Part shown: piece after piece, positions 48,570 to 57,699 of the stretch
How the letters are laid out: each line of letters starts with the position of its first letter
How positions within the stretch are numbered: the first letter of the stretch is position 1
Assembly: GCF_900109315.1 (NCBI RefSeq)
Contig: NZ_FOJC01000007.1
Location: 61,359-125,358 of the forward strand
Origin: [Haemophilus] ducreyi
GTDB taxonomy: Bacteria; Pseudomonadota; Gammaproteobacteria; Enterobacterales; Pasteurellaceae
DNA length: 64,000 nucleotides
Reading direction: 5' to 3'
Made by a program: the position numbers and the translations under genes
Notes under the pieces: model-generated
Seen by the model: the letters and a program-made list of their open reading frames with translations, nothing else
What the model was told of the DNA's origin: nothing
Databases searched by the model: none

Positions 48570-49643
48570 ATGAAAGCAAAGAAAACCCCCATTGCGGTTT
48601 TAACCGCACAATTAACCAGTCCAGACGGTTGGCAACAACTTTTGCCTAAAGGCGAATTTAGAGCAAGAGACGGCAGACCAGATGACGTGCCGCATTGGTT
48701 TTTAGATGAAACCATTGCTAATCGTCTAATCCAGAGAGCTAAAACTATCAAGCAAGATATTTTAGTCGATTATGACCATGGCACTCTTTTTAAGGCAAAA
48801 AAAGGTCTTGATGAGGGGGATGTAGTCGCTGCGGGTTGGTTTAATAATGTTGAAATGCAGTGGTTTGATGATGAAGAGCGACAAGGCTTATTTGTTAAGC
48901 CTCGCTGGACACCAAAAGCCTATCAGCAAATTAAAGATGGTGAGTACGCTTTCTTAAGTGCTGTTTCCCCTTATAATGAAAATGGCGAACCCCTCGAAAT
49001 CCGAATGGCTGCACTGACAAATGACCCCGGTATTACGGGTATGAAACGGCTTGCAGTACTTTCGGCAATCACAGAACAACTGGAGAACACAAAAATGCCA
49101 GAATCATTGCGTAAATTACTCGCAAAACTCGGTGTTGAAGTCGCCGAAGGTGCAGAACTGACGGAAGAACAAGCACAAACTGCCTTTTCTGCTTTTGAAA
49201 CTTTGCAAGCTGATAAAACCGCAGCTGATGACAAAGTAGCCGCATTAAGTGCTGCCGCAAAAGAAGTTGACTTAAGTGCTTATGTGCCGAAAGCAACTTA
49301 TGACGCTGTAGTTAATCAAGTCGCAGTACTGTCGGCTCAAAATACAGAAACCGAAATTGAATCATTAGTCGGTAAGGCTCGTAATGAAGGACGCGCAGTT
49401 GAAGCGGAGGTAGATTATCTGAAGCAATTCGGCAAACAGCAAGGCGTTGCTGCATTATCGGCAATGCTTGATGCCCGCCCGCAAATTGCAGTGTTATCTG
49501 CACAGCAAACCCAAACTCAAAAGGTGGAAAAAACCGAAAAAGGGATTGCTGTGTTAAGTGCAGTTGAAAAAGATATGGCGCAACGCTTAGGTCTTAGCGA
49601 AGCGGATTTTTTGAAACAAAAAGAAGAAATGGAAGGTAACTAA
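48570..49643 (+). CDS. Head maturation protease/scaffold (Mu gp32-like)
   Basis: 357 residues. The N-terminal half is the protease: VPHWFLDETIANRLIQRAKT, ILVDYDHGTL, GWFNNVEMQ and FLSAVSPY. The C-terminal half (about 165-357) is helical and scaffold-like. The hexamer [ILV]-A-[VA]-L-S-A occurs at about residues 161, 223, 251, 293, 306 and 326, and the N-terminus has IAVLTAQ. Codons differ at each copy. In Mu, an internal start makes the separate scaffold Z from this gene. Stop overlaps the capsid ATG. Confidence 0.9.
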   Translation: MKAKKTPIAVLTAQLTSPDGWQQLLPKGEFRARDGRPDDVPHWFLDETIANRLIQRAKTIKQDILVDYDHGTLFKAKKGLDEGDVVAAGWFNNVEMQWFDDEERQGLFVKPRWTPKAYQQIKDGEYAFLSAVSPYNENGEPLEIRMAALTNDPGITGMKRLAVLSAITEQLENTKMPESLRKLLAKLGVEVAEGAELTEEQAQTAFSAFETLQADKTAADDKVAALSAAAKEVDLSAYVPKATYDAVVNQVAVLSAQNTETEIESLVGKARNEGRAVEAEVDYLKQFGKQQGVAALSAMLDARPQIAVLSAQQTQTQKVEKTEKGIAVLSAVEKDMAQRLGLSEADFLKQKEEMEGN

Positions 49644-50569
49644 TGGCTAAGAATGTCACTCCTGAAATTGTAAAAGCCTTATTTGTAGGCTTTGCTAAAA
49701 ACTTTAAAAATGGCTTGGCAAAAGCGCCTAGCCAATATACCAAGATTGCAACTGTGGTGAAATCAAGCACGGCAAGTAATTCCTATGCGTGGTTGGGGCA
49801 AATGCCGAAACTGACGGAATGGGTTGGTAAACGTACGATTACCGCAATCCAAAGTCACGGTTATTCAATTGAAAATAAATCTTTTGCAAACGGGGTGCAA
49901 ATTAAACGCACGGATGTAGAAGACGATAACGAAGGCGTGTATAGCCCACTTATTGAAGATTTGGGACTAGCAGCAGGTACGCAACCTGATGAGCTTGTAT
50001 TCGGCGCATTGAGGGTGGGTTTTAGTACGGCATGTTATGACGGTCAGTATTTCTTCGACACTGATCACCCTGTCGGGGCTAATGTAGATGGAACAGAACC
50101 AAAATCTGTGAGCAATATTACGGATGATGGGACTGGAGTTACGGAAGAAAATGCGTGGTATTTGTTAGACACATCTCGTGCATTAAAACCGATTATTTTC
50201 CAAGAGCGCAAACCACCTACACCAGCACAAATGACAGATGCAAATGCTCAAAAAGTATTTGAGGAGGACGTGTACACCTATGGTGTGGATAGCCGTTGTA
50301 ATGTTGGTTATGGATTCTGGCAACAAGCTCATGCAGTGAAAGGCCAATTAACTGCTGAAAACTTGTGGAAAGCTATTACTGCAATGCGTGCGGTGCGTGG
50401 CGATGGTGATCATCGTTTAGGTATCAAGCCGACTGTGTTAGTTGTTCCGCCATCACTTGAGAAAGAAGCTACTCAGCTTTTAGAGCGTGAATTCCGTGTC
50501 GAAAACGGTGCAACGGTAGACAATGAATTTAAAGGTCGTTTAGAGCTGATTGTTGCTGAGTATCTCTAA
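49643..50569 (+). CDS. Major capsid protein (Mu gpT-like)
   Basis: 308 residues of the Mu major head subunit family. Conserved parts: FKNGLAKAPSQYTKIATVV, YAWLGQMPKLTEWVGKRTI, DGQYFFDTDHPVG and LGIKPTVLVVPPSLEKEA. The length matches Mu T. ATG overlaps the protease stop. Confidence 0.94.
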   Translation: MAKNVTPEIVKALFVGFAKNFKNGLAKAPSQYTKIATVVKSSTASNSYAWLGQMPKLTEWVGKRTITAIQSHGYSIENKSFANGVQIKRTDVEDDNEGVYSPLIEDLGLAAGTQPDELVFGALRVGFSTACYDGQYFFDTDHPVGANVDGTEPKSVSNITDDGTGVTEENAWYLLDTSRALKPIIFQERKPPTPAQMTDANAQKVFEEDVYTYGVDSRCNVGYGFWQQAHAVKGQLTAENLWKAITAMRAVRGDGDHRLGIKPTVLVVPPSLEKEATQLLEREFRVENGATVDNEFKGRLELIVAEYL

Positions 50570-50615
50570 TCTCAAGCGGTCGAAATTTGTGATTTTTTTG
50601 CAAATTTGACTGCAC

Positions 50616-50643
50616 TTTAAACCCGATTTAAAGAGGATTTAAA
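50616..50643 (+). repeat. Three TTTAAA units, 11 bp apart
   Basis: TTTAAA at 50616, 50627 and 50638, directly before the gp35-like gene. An imperfect GCGGTC/GACTGC hairpin (about 50576-50615) lies between the capsid gene and these repeats. Confidence 0.8.
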
Positions 50644-50647
50644 TGAA

Positions 50648-51001
50648 ATGGAAAACCCTACTTCGTTATACGATGTCGTGGTGTCGAACAAAATTAAACA
50701 CGGTTATCGCCGTGCTGGTCTCTGTCTCGCAGCGGGTGAAAGCAAAATTGAAGGCATCACCGAAAACCAGCTTGCACAACTCCAAGCCGACCCACGCTTG
50801 GTGGTTAAAAAAGCCGAACCCGCAAGCGGTGAAAAAGATAGCAAAAGGCTATCTGAAAATGGTAAGACTGCATCTACACAAGGCAAACAGCTTCCAGAAG
50901 GTGTATTACCAGCCGACTTAACCGTAGAACAACTTAAAGTGAAACTAACGGAGTTAAACGGTATGGCGATAAAGTCTTTGATACGCTTGCCGGCGGCGTA
51001 G
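50648..51001 (+). CDS. Mu gp35-like protein, probably 3'-truncated
   Basis: 117 codons. HGYRRAGLCLAAGESKIEGI and QLQADPRLVVKK are typical of the FluMu gp35-like head protein. The sequence ...LTVEQLKVKLTELNG begins the usual C-terminal helix-extension-helix motif but then runs into MAIKSLIRLPAA, which is the gp36 sequence read in the wrong frame. A small deletion at about 50950 probably joined the two genes. An ATG at 50643 is out of this frame. Confidence 0.75.
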   Translation: MENPTSLYDVVVSNKIKHGYRRAGLCLAAGESKIEGITENQLAQLQADPRLVVKKAEPASGEKDSKRLSENGKTASTQGKQLPEGVLPADLTVEQLKVKLTELNGMAIKSLIRLPAA

Positions 51002-51333
51002 ATAGTCCCAAAGTTGCCGAAGCACTGCAAGATGCGTCGCAGACGATTGATAGCTATTTAGCAGGACGTTATAGCCTGCCCTTAAAAAGGGTGCCGGCGG
51101 TGTTAGAACGTCATTGCTGCTATATCGCACGCTATTTTTTGGAAAAAAATATCGCGACTAAGCAAGCACGCTGCGACTACGAAGATACCATTAAATACTT
51201 AGAAAAAGTGGCAAATGGTACTATATCACTAGGTGTTAGCGAAGACGGTAATGCAATAGAGAGTGACAATATCATCACTATACAGTCATCACCCTCGATT
51301 TGGGCGCGAGATAAGTCAAAGGGGTTTATCTGA
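50938..51333 (+). pseudogene. Mu gp36-like (DUF1320) protein without a start codon
   Basis: The frame opens after a TAA at 50935 and reads SETNGVKRYGDKVFDTLAGG... DASQTIDSYLAGRYSLPLKR ... HCCYIARYFLEKNIATKQAR, typical of DUF1320 head-completion proteins. No ATG or GTG lies before the conserved RYGDKVF; the first ATG is inside the normally internal PAVLERHCC part (51091). The first ten or so codons appear deleted. Confidence 0.75.
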
Positions 51334-51794
51334 TGAGTAATATTGCTAAAACCAGTGACGCATTACAAGCGCGAATTAGAGCACTTTGCGGCAACGTCTT
51401 AAACGAAGTAACGACACATTCCGGGCACTGGGATGATGCGGCGGTGGCTCGTATCGTAAGTAATCCGCCTGCTGCATATATTGCCTGGCTTGGACATATG
51501 CCCGGTGAAAACCCGCGTATTGTACAAGCTCGCTGGGCAATATATTTGGTCGCGAATGTACTAGATGGTGAGCGCGAAGACAATATCGGTATCTATCAAT
51601 TGGTTGAGCGGTTAAGCGCGGGATTACACCGCTATCGGCTTGAGCCAAGCGGTACCTTTGAGTTATTAAGCGTACAAAACTTGTGGTCGGACACACAAAG
51701 CGGTATGGGCGTTGCGGTCTACGGTATGTATTTCAAGGCACCTATGCCAAATTACGGGGGGTTAACATCATGGCACAAATTAAAATCATGTTGA
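51333..51794 (+). CDS. Mu gp37-like (DUF1834) protein
   Basis: 153 residues. YIAWLGHMPGENPRIVQARW and RYRLEPSGTFELLSVQNLWS fit the DUF1834 head-tail connector family. The last nine codons follow a run of six G; with five, the protein would end at NYGG just before the next ribosome site. The ATG overlaps the gp36 stop. Confidence 0.8.
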   Translation: MSNIAKTSDALQARIRALCGNVLNEVTTHSGHWDDAAVARIVSNPPAAYIAWLGHMPGENPRIVQARWAIYLVANVLDGEREDNIGIYQLVERLSAGLHRYRLEPSGTFELLSVQNLWSDTQSGMGVAVYGMYFKAPMPNYGGLTSWHKLKSC

Positions 51795-51949
51795 CTGTGG
51801 CGCATACGCACGCAGGCAAGCAATATCAAATAGGCGATGTAATTGACGTACAACAATCAGACGCCGATTTTATCATTAAAAACCGAATCGGCGAAACTTT
51901 GAAAGCAGCGAAAGCGGCAAAAAACAAAAAAGAAGGAGATCAAGAATAA
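51770..51949 (+). CDS. Small phage protein before the tail tube
   Basis: 59 residues: MAQIKIMLTVAHTHAGKQYQ then a KNRIGETLK region and a Lys-rich tail. A similar small gene commonly precedes the tail tube in such phages. It overlaps both neighbours (TAATG at the end). Confidence 0.75.
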   Translation: MAQIKIMLTVAHTHAGKQYQIGDVIDVQQSDADFIIKNRIGETLKAAKAAKNKKEGDQE

Positions 51950-52695
51950 TGGCACGCAACGAAACTTACAGCTACGGTCAAGGTAAAGTTTATCTTGCAG
52001 AACGTTTACCAAACGGGCAAGCTGGCGCATTTCGCTGGGTCGGTGATGTATCAGAGTTAAATGTCTCACTGACCGTCGAGGATTTTACCCATAAAGAATC
52101 ATACTCGGGCAATCGCCAAGAAGTGCGCAAAATTATCACCGGCAAATCCGGCGAAGTTTCCGTTAAATTCCACGAGATGAGCAAAGAGAATTTGAGCTTA
52201 ATGCTCTTAGGCGAAGCCAGCACAATCAAAGCGGGTAATGTGGCAAAAGAAGCATTGCCTGACGATATTAAAGTTGGTGATCGTATTGCGTGGGCACATC
52301 AAAATGTGAGCGATGTAAAAATTGCTGAATTAAAAGAAAACACGGATTTTGTTGTTGATGCGATTTTCGGGACGATTGAGTTTTTAAAAGAACAAAAAAG
52401 CAAGAAATTAACCGTTGCCTATAACTACGGTGATGTTGATGTGATTGCACTTTTAACCACCAATCCGAAAGACTTATTCCTGCGTTTCGAGGGAATCAAC
52501 CTTGCTGAAGAGAATGAATGGAGCTTAGTTGAGTTGTACAAAATCAACTTCAACCCAACGGAAGCATTAAATTTAATCAACAACGAAAATGCGCTTGATG
52601 CGTTAAGTGCGAAAGCCAAAGTGTTAGCCGATACGACTAAAACGGGCGATAGCACGCTTGGTCGATTCGGGCGCGTTGTTAAAATTAAAAAATAA
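51949..52695 (+). CDS. Major tail tube protein
   Basis: 248 residues. GKVYLAERLPNGQAGAFRWV, GDVSELNVSLTVEDFTHKES and FLRFEGINLAEEN suggest a siphophage tail tube like that of B3/D3112-type phages. No sheath gene adjoins it, which supports a non-contractile tail. Confidence 0.8.
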   Translation: MARNETYSYGQGKVYLAERLPNGQAGAFRWVGDVSELNVSLTVEDFTHKESYSGNRQEVRKIITGKSGEVSVKFHEMSKENLSLMLLGEASTIKAGNVAKEALPDDIKVGDRIAWAHQNVSDVKIAELKENTDFVVDAIFGTIEFLKEQKSKKLTVAYNYGDVDVIALLTTNPKDLFLRFEGINLAEENEWSLVELYKINFNPTEALNLINNENALDALSAKAKVLADTTKTGDSTLGRFGRVVKIKK

Positions 52696-52742
52696 CGCTT
52701 TTTCTGCCCCTAGTATTTAGGGGCTTTCTCTAGGTTTCAGTC

Positions 52743-53147
52743 ATGCAAAAAGAAAAAGATGAATTAAATGTACTCTTCCCGCACCAAAAATTGACTATTG
52801 CCGGTGAAGAAATCGAAGTTAAAGAATACTCTTTAATCCAACAGTTACAACACCGAGCCTTGTTTATGCCGTTTGTGACGGATTTGCGCACTACGCTTTC
52901 ACAAGCTGACACGCAATTCGGACTTGACCCATTGATGAGTTTGCTCGCAGAACATTATCAAGATGTTTTAACCATGGTGAGCTTATCTATCAATAAGCCG
53001 CTGGAATGGGTGCAAAACTTAACCGGCGAGAATGCGGAAACGGTATTGATGATGTGGTGGACGGTCAATAGTGATTTTTTTACCCGTCAGGCGCTGCAAC
53101 CGATGTTAGAAAAAGCGGTACTGCAACAAGCGCAGAAGCAGAAATAA
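52743..53147 (+). CDS. Tail assembly chaperone (G-like)
   Basis: 134 residues, soluble and helical. Position between tail tube and tape measure defines it. The gene holds GATTTTTTTACC; at 53075-53081 the zero-frame codons allow T-TTT-TTT slippage. A -1 shift there enters the next frame, open from 53075 to 53356. Confidence 0.78.
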   Translation: MQKEKDELNVLFPHQKLTIAGEEIEVKEYSLIQQLQHRALFMPFVTDLRTTLSQADTQFGLDPLMSLLAEHYQDVLTMVSLSINKPLEWVQNLTGENAETVLMMWWTVNSDFFTRQALQPMLEKAVLQQAQKQK

Positions 53148-53356
53148 ACTGGGCAGAGCTTATTGAACAATTGATTGCAAGCGGACATGATTTTAACCAA
53201 ATTCAGTATTACACGGCACGCCAGATAACGCTGTTTTATCAGCAATCGATTTTGCGTGAGCGACGTTTAAGAGCTGCGCGCACGGTAGATGTAGCTTATG
53301 GGGTAAATGGTGGTAAAGAGGTGACCGGTTATCTAAACGATTTAACCTCGACATAG
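53075..53356 (+). CDS. Tail chaperone extension (T-like), probably made by -1 frameshift
   Basis: From 53078 the -1 frame reads FYPSGAATDVRKSGTATSAE then AEINWAELIEQLIASGHDF and FNQIQYYTARQITLFYQQSI to the stop at 53356. It has no ATG. The INWAELI...HDFxQIxxYTxRQI string is typical of the second tail chaperone of such phages. A start at TTG 53171 would cut into it. Frameshift fusion is the usual expression route. Confidence 0.65.
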   Translation, partial: FFYPSGAATDVRKSGTATSAEAEINWAELIEQLIASGHDFNQIQYYTARQITLFYQQSILRERRLRAARTVDVAYGVNGGKEVTGYLNDLTST

Positions 53357-53363
53357 TGCGAGG

Positions 53364-53510
53364 TTAAATTTTAGGAGCAAATATTAAGCTTAATAAGAAT
53401 GCAAAAGGCGATCTAAAAATTGCAATGATAAAAGCAATCAACGGATAAGTCAATGTGCCTAATCCGAGTGCTTGCCCGATGGTCGCTTGCCCGAAAAGCA
53501 CGCACAACAA
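53364..53510 (-). CDS. Antisense small hydrophobic protein, 5' end possibly lost
   Basis: About 45-48 codons on the minus strand: VLFGQATIGQALGLGTLTYP then LIAFIIAIFRSPFAFLLSLI, ending FAPKI. Strongly hydrophobic with two possible spans. It lies between the tail chaperones and the tape measure, where some phages carry a lysogenic-conversion gene. No ATG; only TTG or GTG near 53510-53501. Low certainty that it is expressed. Confidence 0.35.
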   Translation of the reverse strand: MLCVLFGQATIGQALGLGTLTYPLIAFIIAIFRSPFAFLLSLIFAPKI

Positions 53511-56500
53511 GCCGATAAGGCAGCATCAAAGCTTGGCAAAACCCGTGCTGGTGTTGAATCTATCAGTAAGCAATTAGCCGAATTAAAAAAACAAGCCATT
53601 GGCTTAACTTTGGGTAATGTGGCGATTGGCAATTTAGTGCAAACCAGTGACGAATTTAAAAGCCTTGAAGCACGCATTAAATTAGTTTCTCGCTCAAATC
53701 TTGAAGCTAAAGGCACTTTTCATGGCTTGATGACTGTAGCACAAGAAACGGGGACAGCATTTTCTGCTACGGCGGAGCTTTACACGCGCGTTTTTCGTTC
53801 ATTAGGCGACTCGGCAAACTCGGCAGAAATCTTGCGCTTTACGAAAACCGTTTCACAGGCGATGACAGTCAGCGGTGCTGGTGCACAAGAAGCGCAAGCA
53901 GCAATCATTCAGTTATCACAAGGTATGGCAGCCGGTGCATTACGTGGCGAAGAATTTAACTCGGTGTCTGAACAAGCCCCGATTATTTTAGAACTCTTGC
54001 AAAAATCCCTCGGCAAAACCCGAGGCGAGTTGCGCAAAATGGCGGAAGAAGGTCAATTAACCACGCAAGTGATTATGACTGCCGTGGCTGAAGGTGCAGA
54101 CAGTATTCAAAAACAATATGAGCAAATGCCATTGACGATTGGCAAAGCGGTCACGCAACTCTCTAACGCTTGGCTTGAATTTGTCGGCAATACCGATAAA
54201 ACGCTGAGCGCATCTACCCTTGTTTCGACGGCGATTTCGACGTTGGCAAATCATCTCGAGGGTTTAGCCGGCATTGCCATTTTAGTCGGCACGGCATACA
54301 CCGCGCGCTATTTATCAGCCATGTACACTAGCATTAGCTTAAAAAGTAAAGCAGTGATCGCGGAAAGTGCGCACATGGCAGCGATTAACGCTAGTGCAAC
54401 GGCTTCTGTTCGTCAAGCACAAGCGACTGTAGTTTTAATGCAAGCGGTCAATGGCGAGACGGTATCGGTCGGGCGCGCAACAAAAGCCTATGGTGCGCTT
54501 GCTGTTGCCAAAGCCCGAGCTGCTGCCGTCAATGTAGGCTCGGGATTATTTGCGGCAATCGGCGGACCAGTTGGGCTGGCGATTACGGCTATTGCAGGGC
54601 TGAGTGCAGCGTATCTGTATTTAAAAAGCCAAGAGGAAGAAGTTGAACGTCAATTTGCCCAATCTCTCACTACGCTTGATGCCAATATTGAGAAAACTAA
54701 CGCCTTAGTCGAAGCACGTACCAAATTGGGCGAAATGGGCGGTTTTAGTGATCGCCTTGAACAGCTCAAAGTTAATACGGCGTCATTAGATGAAGCGAAA
54801 CAAAAACTTGAAGCACTCATTGCCGAGCGCGATAAATTGCTAAATCAAAGCCGTACTAGCGTCATGGGCGGATTAATTAATGCCGATGAAGTAAATGCGC
54901 TTAATGCGCAAATTGATGAGCTACAGCAAAAAATTGACTCAATGAGTACGGCTAGCAGCGAATTAGCCAATATTACGCAAACGCAATTAGCAGTGGCTTG
55001 GGACGCAGCCATCGAAGCCGGCGGTACATTAGCAGAAAAATTAACGGAAATTGGCGACCCGCAACATCCTGAAGCAGTGAAATTGCTCACAGAAGCAATC
55101 AAAGCAAGTGAAACCGAAGCCCTTGCGATGAAAACGGAAGTGGAAGAACTCACTCAAAAGCTCAAAAAAGATTTGAGCCAAGCCTCCACGACGGCAATCG
55201 AACGCTTAGAAGCGATGCGTACAAAATTTGAAGGCATTGCCGCACAAGCAGGGATGTCGGGCAATGCAGTGCAAGGTTTTATCAACAAAATCAATGAAGC
55301 CATTGGCTTGCAAACTCAACTTGAGCAAAAGCAAGCAGAGAAAAAAGGCGGCGATGAGCTAGAAAAACTGCGTACCCGCGCACGTCAATCGGGAATGAGT
55401 GAGCTTGAAAAGAACCTTGATAATGCACGTAACAATAGCAATTGGACGGATGAGCAGAAAAAAGAGGCAGAAGCACTCTATCAAACGATTGAAGCAAATC
55501 AGAAAAAACTGCGTGAACAGGCGGAAGCGGACAGAAAAGCAAAAGTGGAAGTGAATAAAGCGCAACGTAAAGCGGAAAGTGATGCGAAAAAAGCGGCACA
55601 AGATACAAAACGTACGGCAGAAGAAGCCACAAATAAGCTACGCGAACTCAATAGTGATTACTTGCGCTTAACCGGACAAACGGCAAAAGCGGATCTGCTT
55701 GATGTACAAAGTAAATACAACCAGTTACTCGCTTTATTTAGCAAAGCCAATAACCAAGACGGCATTAATTTGGTTAAGCAAATGTTACCGCTGGAAGAAG
55801 CCAAGGTTCAGTTAAATGGCATTGAGGCAGAAATTAACAAAGTGATGCAGGCACAAAGTGCCAAAGAACAGCAGATTCAAGCGCAAGTACAAACCGGGCT
55901 TATTTCACACTTTGAAGGACAGCAACGCTTAAAAGATATGTATGCGCAAACGGTAGCAGAAATTGAAAAACAATTACCGCTCCTGGAAAGATTAGCACAA
56001 ATGCCCGGTGCGCAAGGCGAAGCAGCCGGCGCAATGCTTGAACAAATGAAAGTAAAAATTCAAGAGCTTAAACAGACAGGAAACGAACTTGAAAATGCGT
56101 TTAAACAGGGTTTAACACAAGGTATCCAAAGCGCATTGATGGGACTTGCTGAAGGCACAATGAGCTTGGGTGATGCGGTAAAACAATTAGCCCTGACCGT
56201 GATAAACAGCATGGCGCAGATTGCCGCACAACAACTGGCAATGCAAGCGACCAGTGCCATTAGTGGCTTTTTCGGCGGTGCGGGTGCAGCCGTGACGGCA
56301 GCCACCGGTGGTTTTATTTCCGGACCGGGAACAGGCACTTCGGACTCCATCCCGGCACGGTTATCCAATGGTGAGTTTGTGGTGCGTGCGGCAAGTGTGC
56401 AGAAATATGGCGTGGGCTTTTTACATGCAATTAATCGTGGTCATTTACGTAAATATGCCACCGGTGGATTGATCTCTGCACCATCAATGCCGTCATACAA

Positions 56501-56699
56501 CGAGCTAACATTGACCCAAGAAATGCAAAACGGCACGGCAGGACAACAGGCGGTAGCAAGCCCTGTAACTATCCAACAAACGTTAGCGGTGGATAGTGCG
56601 GAATTATTCACGGCAGGCATTAATACGGTCGCGGGTGAACGTGCGGTAATGACCGTGATTAGGGCGAATAAACAGACATTAAAACAGGAGTTAGGCTAA
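53472..56699 (+). CDS. Tape measure protein, 5' end doubtful
   Basis: 1075 codons from a TTG. From about residue 12 it is a tape measure: QQADKAASKLGKTRAGVESI, the conserved TMP domain (FKSLEARIKLVSRS..., GEEFNSVSEQAPIILELLQK, about 48-215), hydrophobic segments (about 255-390), long coiled coils (about 410-830) and the C-terminal FATGG-like GGFISGPGTGTSDSIPARLS. It sets tail length. The first dozen codons do not look native and overlap the antisense frame; the true start was probably deleted. Confidence 0.88.
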   Translation: MPDGRLPEKHAQQADKAASKLGKTRAGVESISKQLAELKKQAIGLTLGNVAIGNLVQTSDEFKSLEARIKLVSRSNLEAKGTFHGLMTVAQETGTAFSATAELYTRVFRSLGDSANSAEILRFTKTVSQAMTVSGAGAQEAQAAIIQLSQGMAAGALRGEEFNSVSEQAPIILELLQKSLGKTRGELRKMAEEGQLTTQVIMTAVAEGADSIQKQYEQMPLTIGKAVTQLSNAWLEFVGNTDKTLSASTLVSTAISTLANHLEGLAGIAILVGTAYTARYLSAMYTSISLKSKAVIAESAHMAAINASATASVRQAQATVVLMQAVNGETVSVGRATKAYGALAVAKARAAAVNVGSGLFAAIGGPVGLAITAIAGLSAAYLYLKSQEEEVERQFAQSLTTLDANIEKTNALVEARTKLGEMGGFSDRLEQLKVNTASLDEAKQKLEALIAERDKLLNQSRTSVMGGLINADEVNALNAQIDELQQKIDSMSTASSELANITQTQLAVAWDAAIEAGGTLAEKLTEIGDPQHPEAVKLLTEAIKASETEALAMKTEVEELTQKLKKDLSQASTTAIERLEAMRTKFEGIAAQAGMSGNAVQGFINKINEAIGLQTQLEQKQAEKKGGDELEKLRTRARQSGMSELEKNLDNARNNSNWTDEQKKEAEALYQTIEANQKKLREQAEADRKAKVEVNKAQRKAESDAKKAAQDTKRTAEEATNKLRELNSDYLRLTGQTAKADLLDVQSKYNQLLALFSKANNQDGINLVKQMLPLEEAKVQLNGIEAEINKVMQAQSAKEQQIQAQVQTGLISHFEGQQRLKDMYAQTVAEIEKQLPLLERLAQMPGAQGEAAGAMLEQMKVKIQELKQTGNELENAFKQGLTQGIQSALMGLAEGTMSLGDAVKQLALTVINSMAQIAAQQLAMQATSAISGFFGGAGAAVTAATGGFISGPGTGTSDSIPARLSNGEFVVRAASVQKYGVGFLHAINRGHLRKYATGGLISAPSMPSYNELTLTQEMQNGTAGQQAVASPVTIQQTLAVDSAELFTAGINTVAGERAVMTVIRANKQTLKQELG

Positions 56700-57697
56700 T
56701 GGCATACACAACAGGCACAGCAGAAAACGAGCGTGATTTATTAGACAAAATCAATAAGTTTCTAACACAAGATGAAACACTCAAGCGCGACGGACAAGCG
56801 TGGACAGTATTACTTGACCGTAAATTGACCGAAACCGCAACACAAAAAGAAATCCGTCAAATTGCGTGGAAATCAACCGGTACCGGCGTTGAACAAGATA
56901 TTTATCTTGTGGCTTCAACCGATAACTTAATTTCAGCTGATACTTACAATCTTAACTTTTGGGGCGGCACGTTTTTCAATGAAAAAGCGGTTACGCCAGC
57001 TGAAATTGACAAAGGCTTAATTAATGCCTCCCCTGGCGTTGTTTTGTTTGCGGATAACCGTCCAATCGAATATCACATTGTCGCAAGTGGACGTTGTTGC
57101 AAAATTATCACACGCATTTCGCAAGTGTGTTCAAGTGCTTATCTCGGTTTTATTTTACCGACCGTGCCGCCGACAGAATACCCCTATCCGCTTTGTGTTG
57201 CCGGTAGCGCACCGATTGTGGATGAAAACAACCGTGCGGTACGAGTACGCTACTCACAAACAGGTGAATTGCATTCATCAATCATAGACGCTAAATATGG
57301 TAATTGTTGGCTTTTTACACCTGACCAAAGCTGGCGTGACTTTTACGGCAGCAGTTACAAAAACTTGCGTACCGATTCACGCAGACAATCGCTATTCCCG
57401 TTGTGTAATTATGAGCTTTTCAGTTCATATCAACAGCCACGCAGTATTGATTCAATGGGCGAAAGCCAAGGCGGTGCTTATCCATTGATACCTGTTGAAT
57501 TTATCAGTCTCAAGGATTCTAGCCAAGGACGTAACCGTTGGGGCACATTTGATGGCGTGTATTGGATTCCGGGTATTCAGCGAGCAGCAGGCGATCAAGT
57601 CACTATTACTGAAGGACGAAAAGGGCTGGTGTTTAACGGTGGCTATCGTGTAGCAACCAAGGATTATTTTGTGATTGAGACAACAACGGAGTATTAA
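56699..57697 (+). CDS. Phage virion-associated protein, first of a pair
   Basis: 332 residues, starting MAYTTGTAENERDLLDKINK. It is a paralogue of the next gene, with a shared MAYxTG start. Aromatic- and Gly-rich with no clear domain; it is in the tail region after the tape measure, so probably structural. ATG overlaps the previous stop. Confidence 0.7.
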   Translation: MAYTTGTAENERDLLDKINKFLTQDETLKRDGQAWTVLLDRKLTETATQKEIRQIAWKSTGTGVEQDIYLVASTDNLISADTYNLNFWGGTFFNEKAVTPAEIDKGLINASPGVVLFADNRPIEYHIVASGRCCKIITRISQVCSSAYLGFILPTVPPTEYPYPLCVAGSAPIVDENNRAVRVRYSQTGELHSSIIDAKYGNCWLFTPDQSWRDFYGSSYKNLRTDSRRQSLFPLCNYELFSSYQQPRSIDSMGESQGGAYPLIPVEFISLKDSSQGRNRWGTFDGVYWIPGIQRAAGDQVTITEGRKGLVFNGGYRVATKDYFVIETTTEY

Positions 57698-57699
57698 GC

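Noticed and set aside
50643..50921. Frame starting at the ATG right after the TTTAAA repeats
   Set aside because: The overlapping frame from 50648 gives the recognisable gp35-like protein; this one does not resemble any family.
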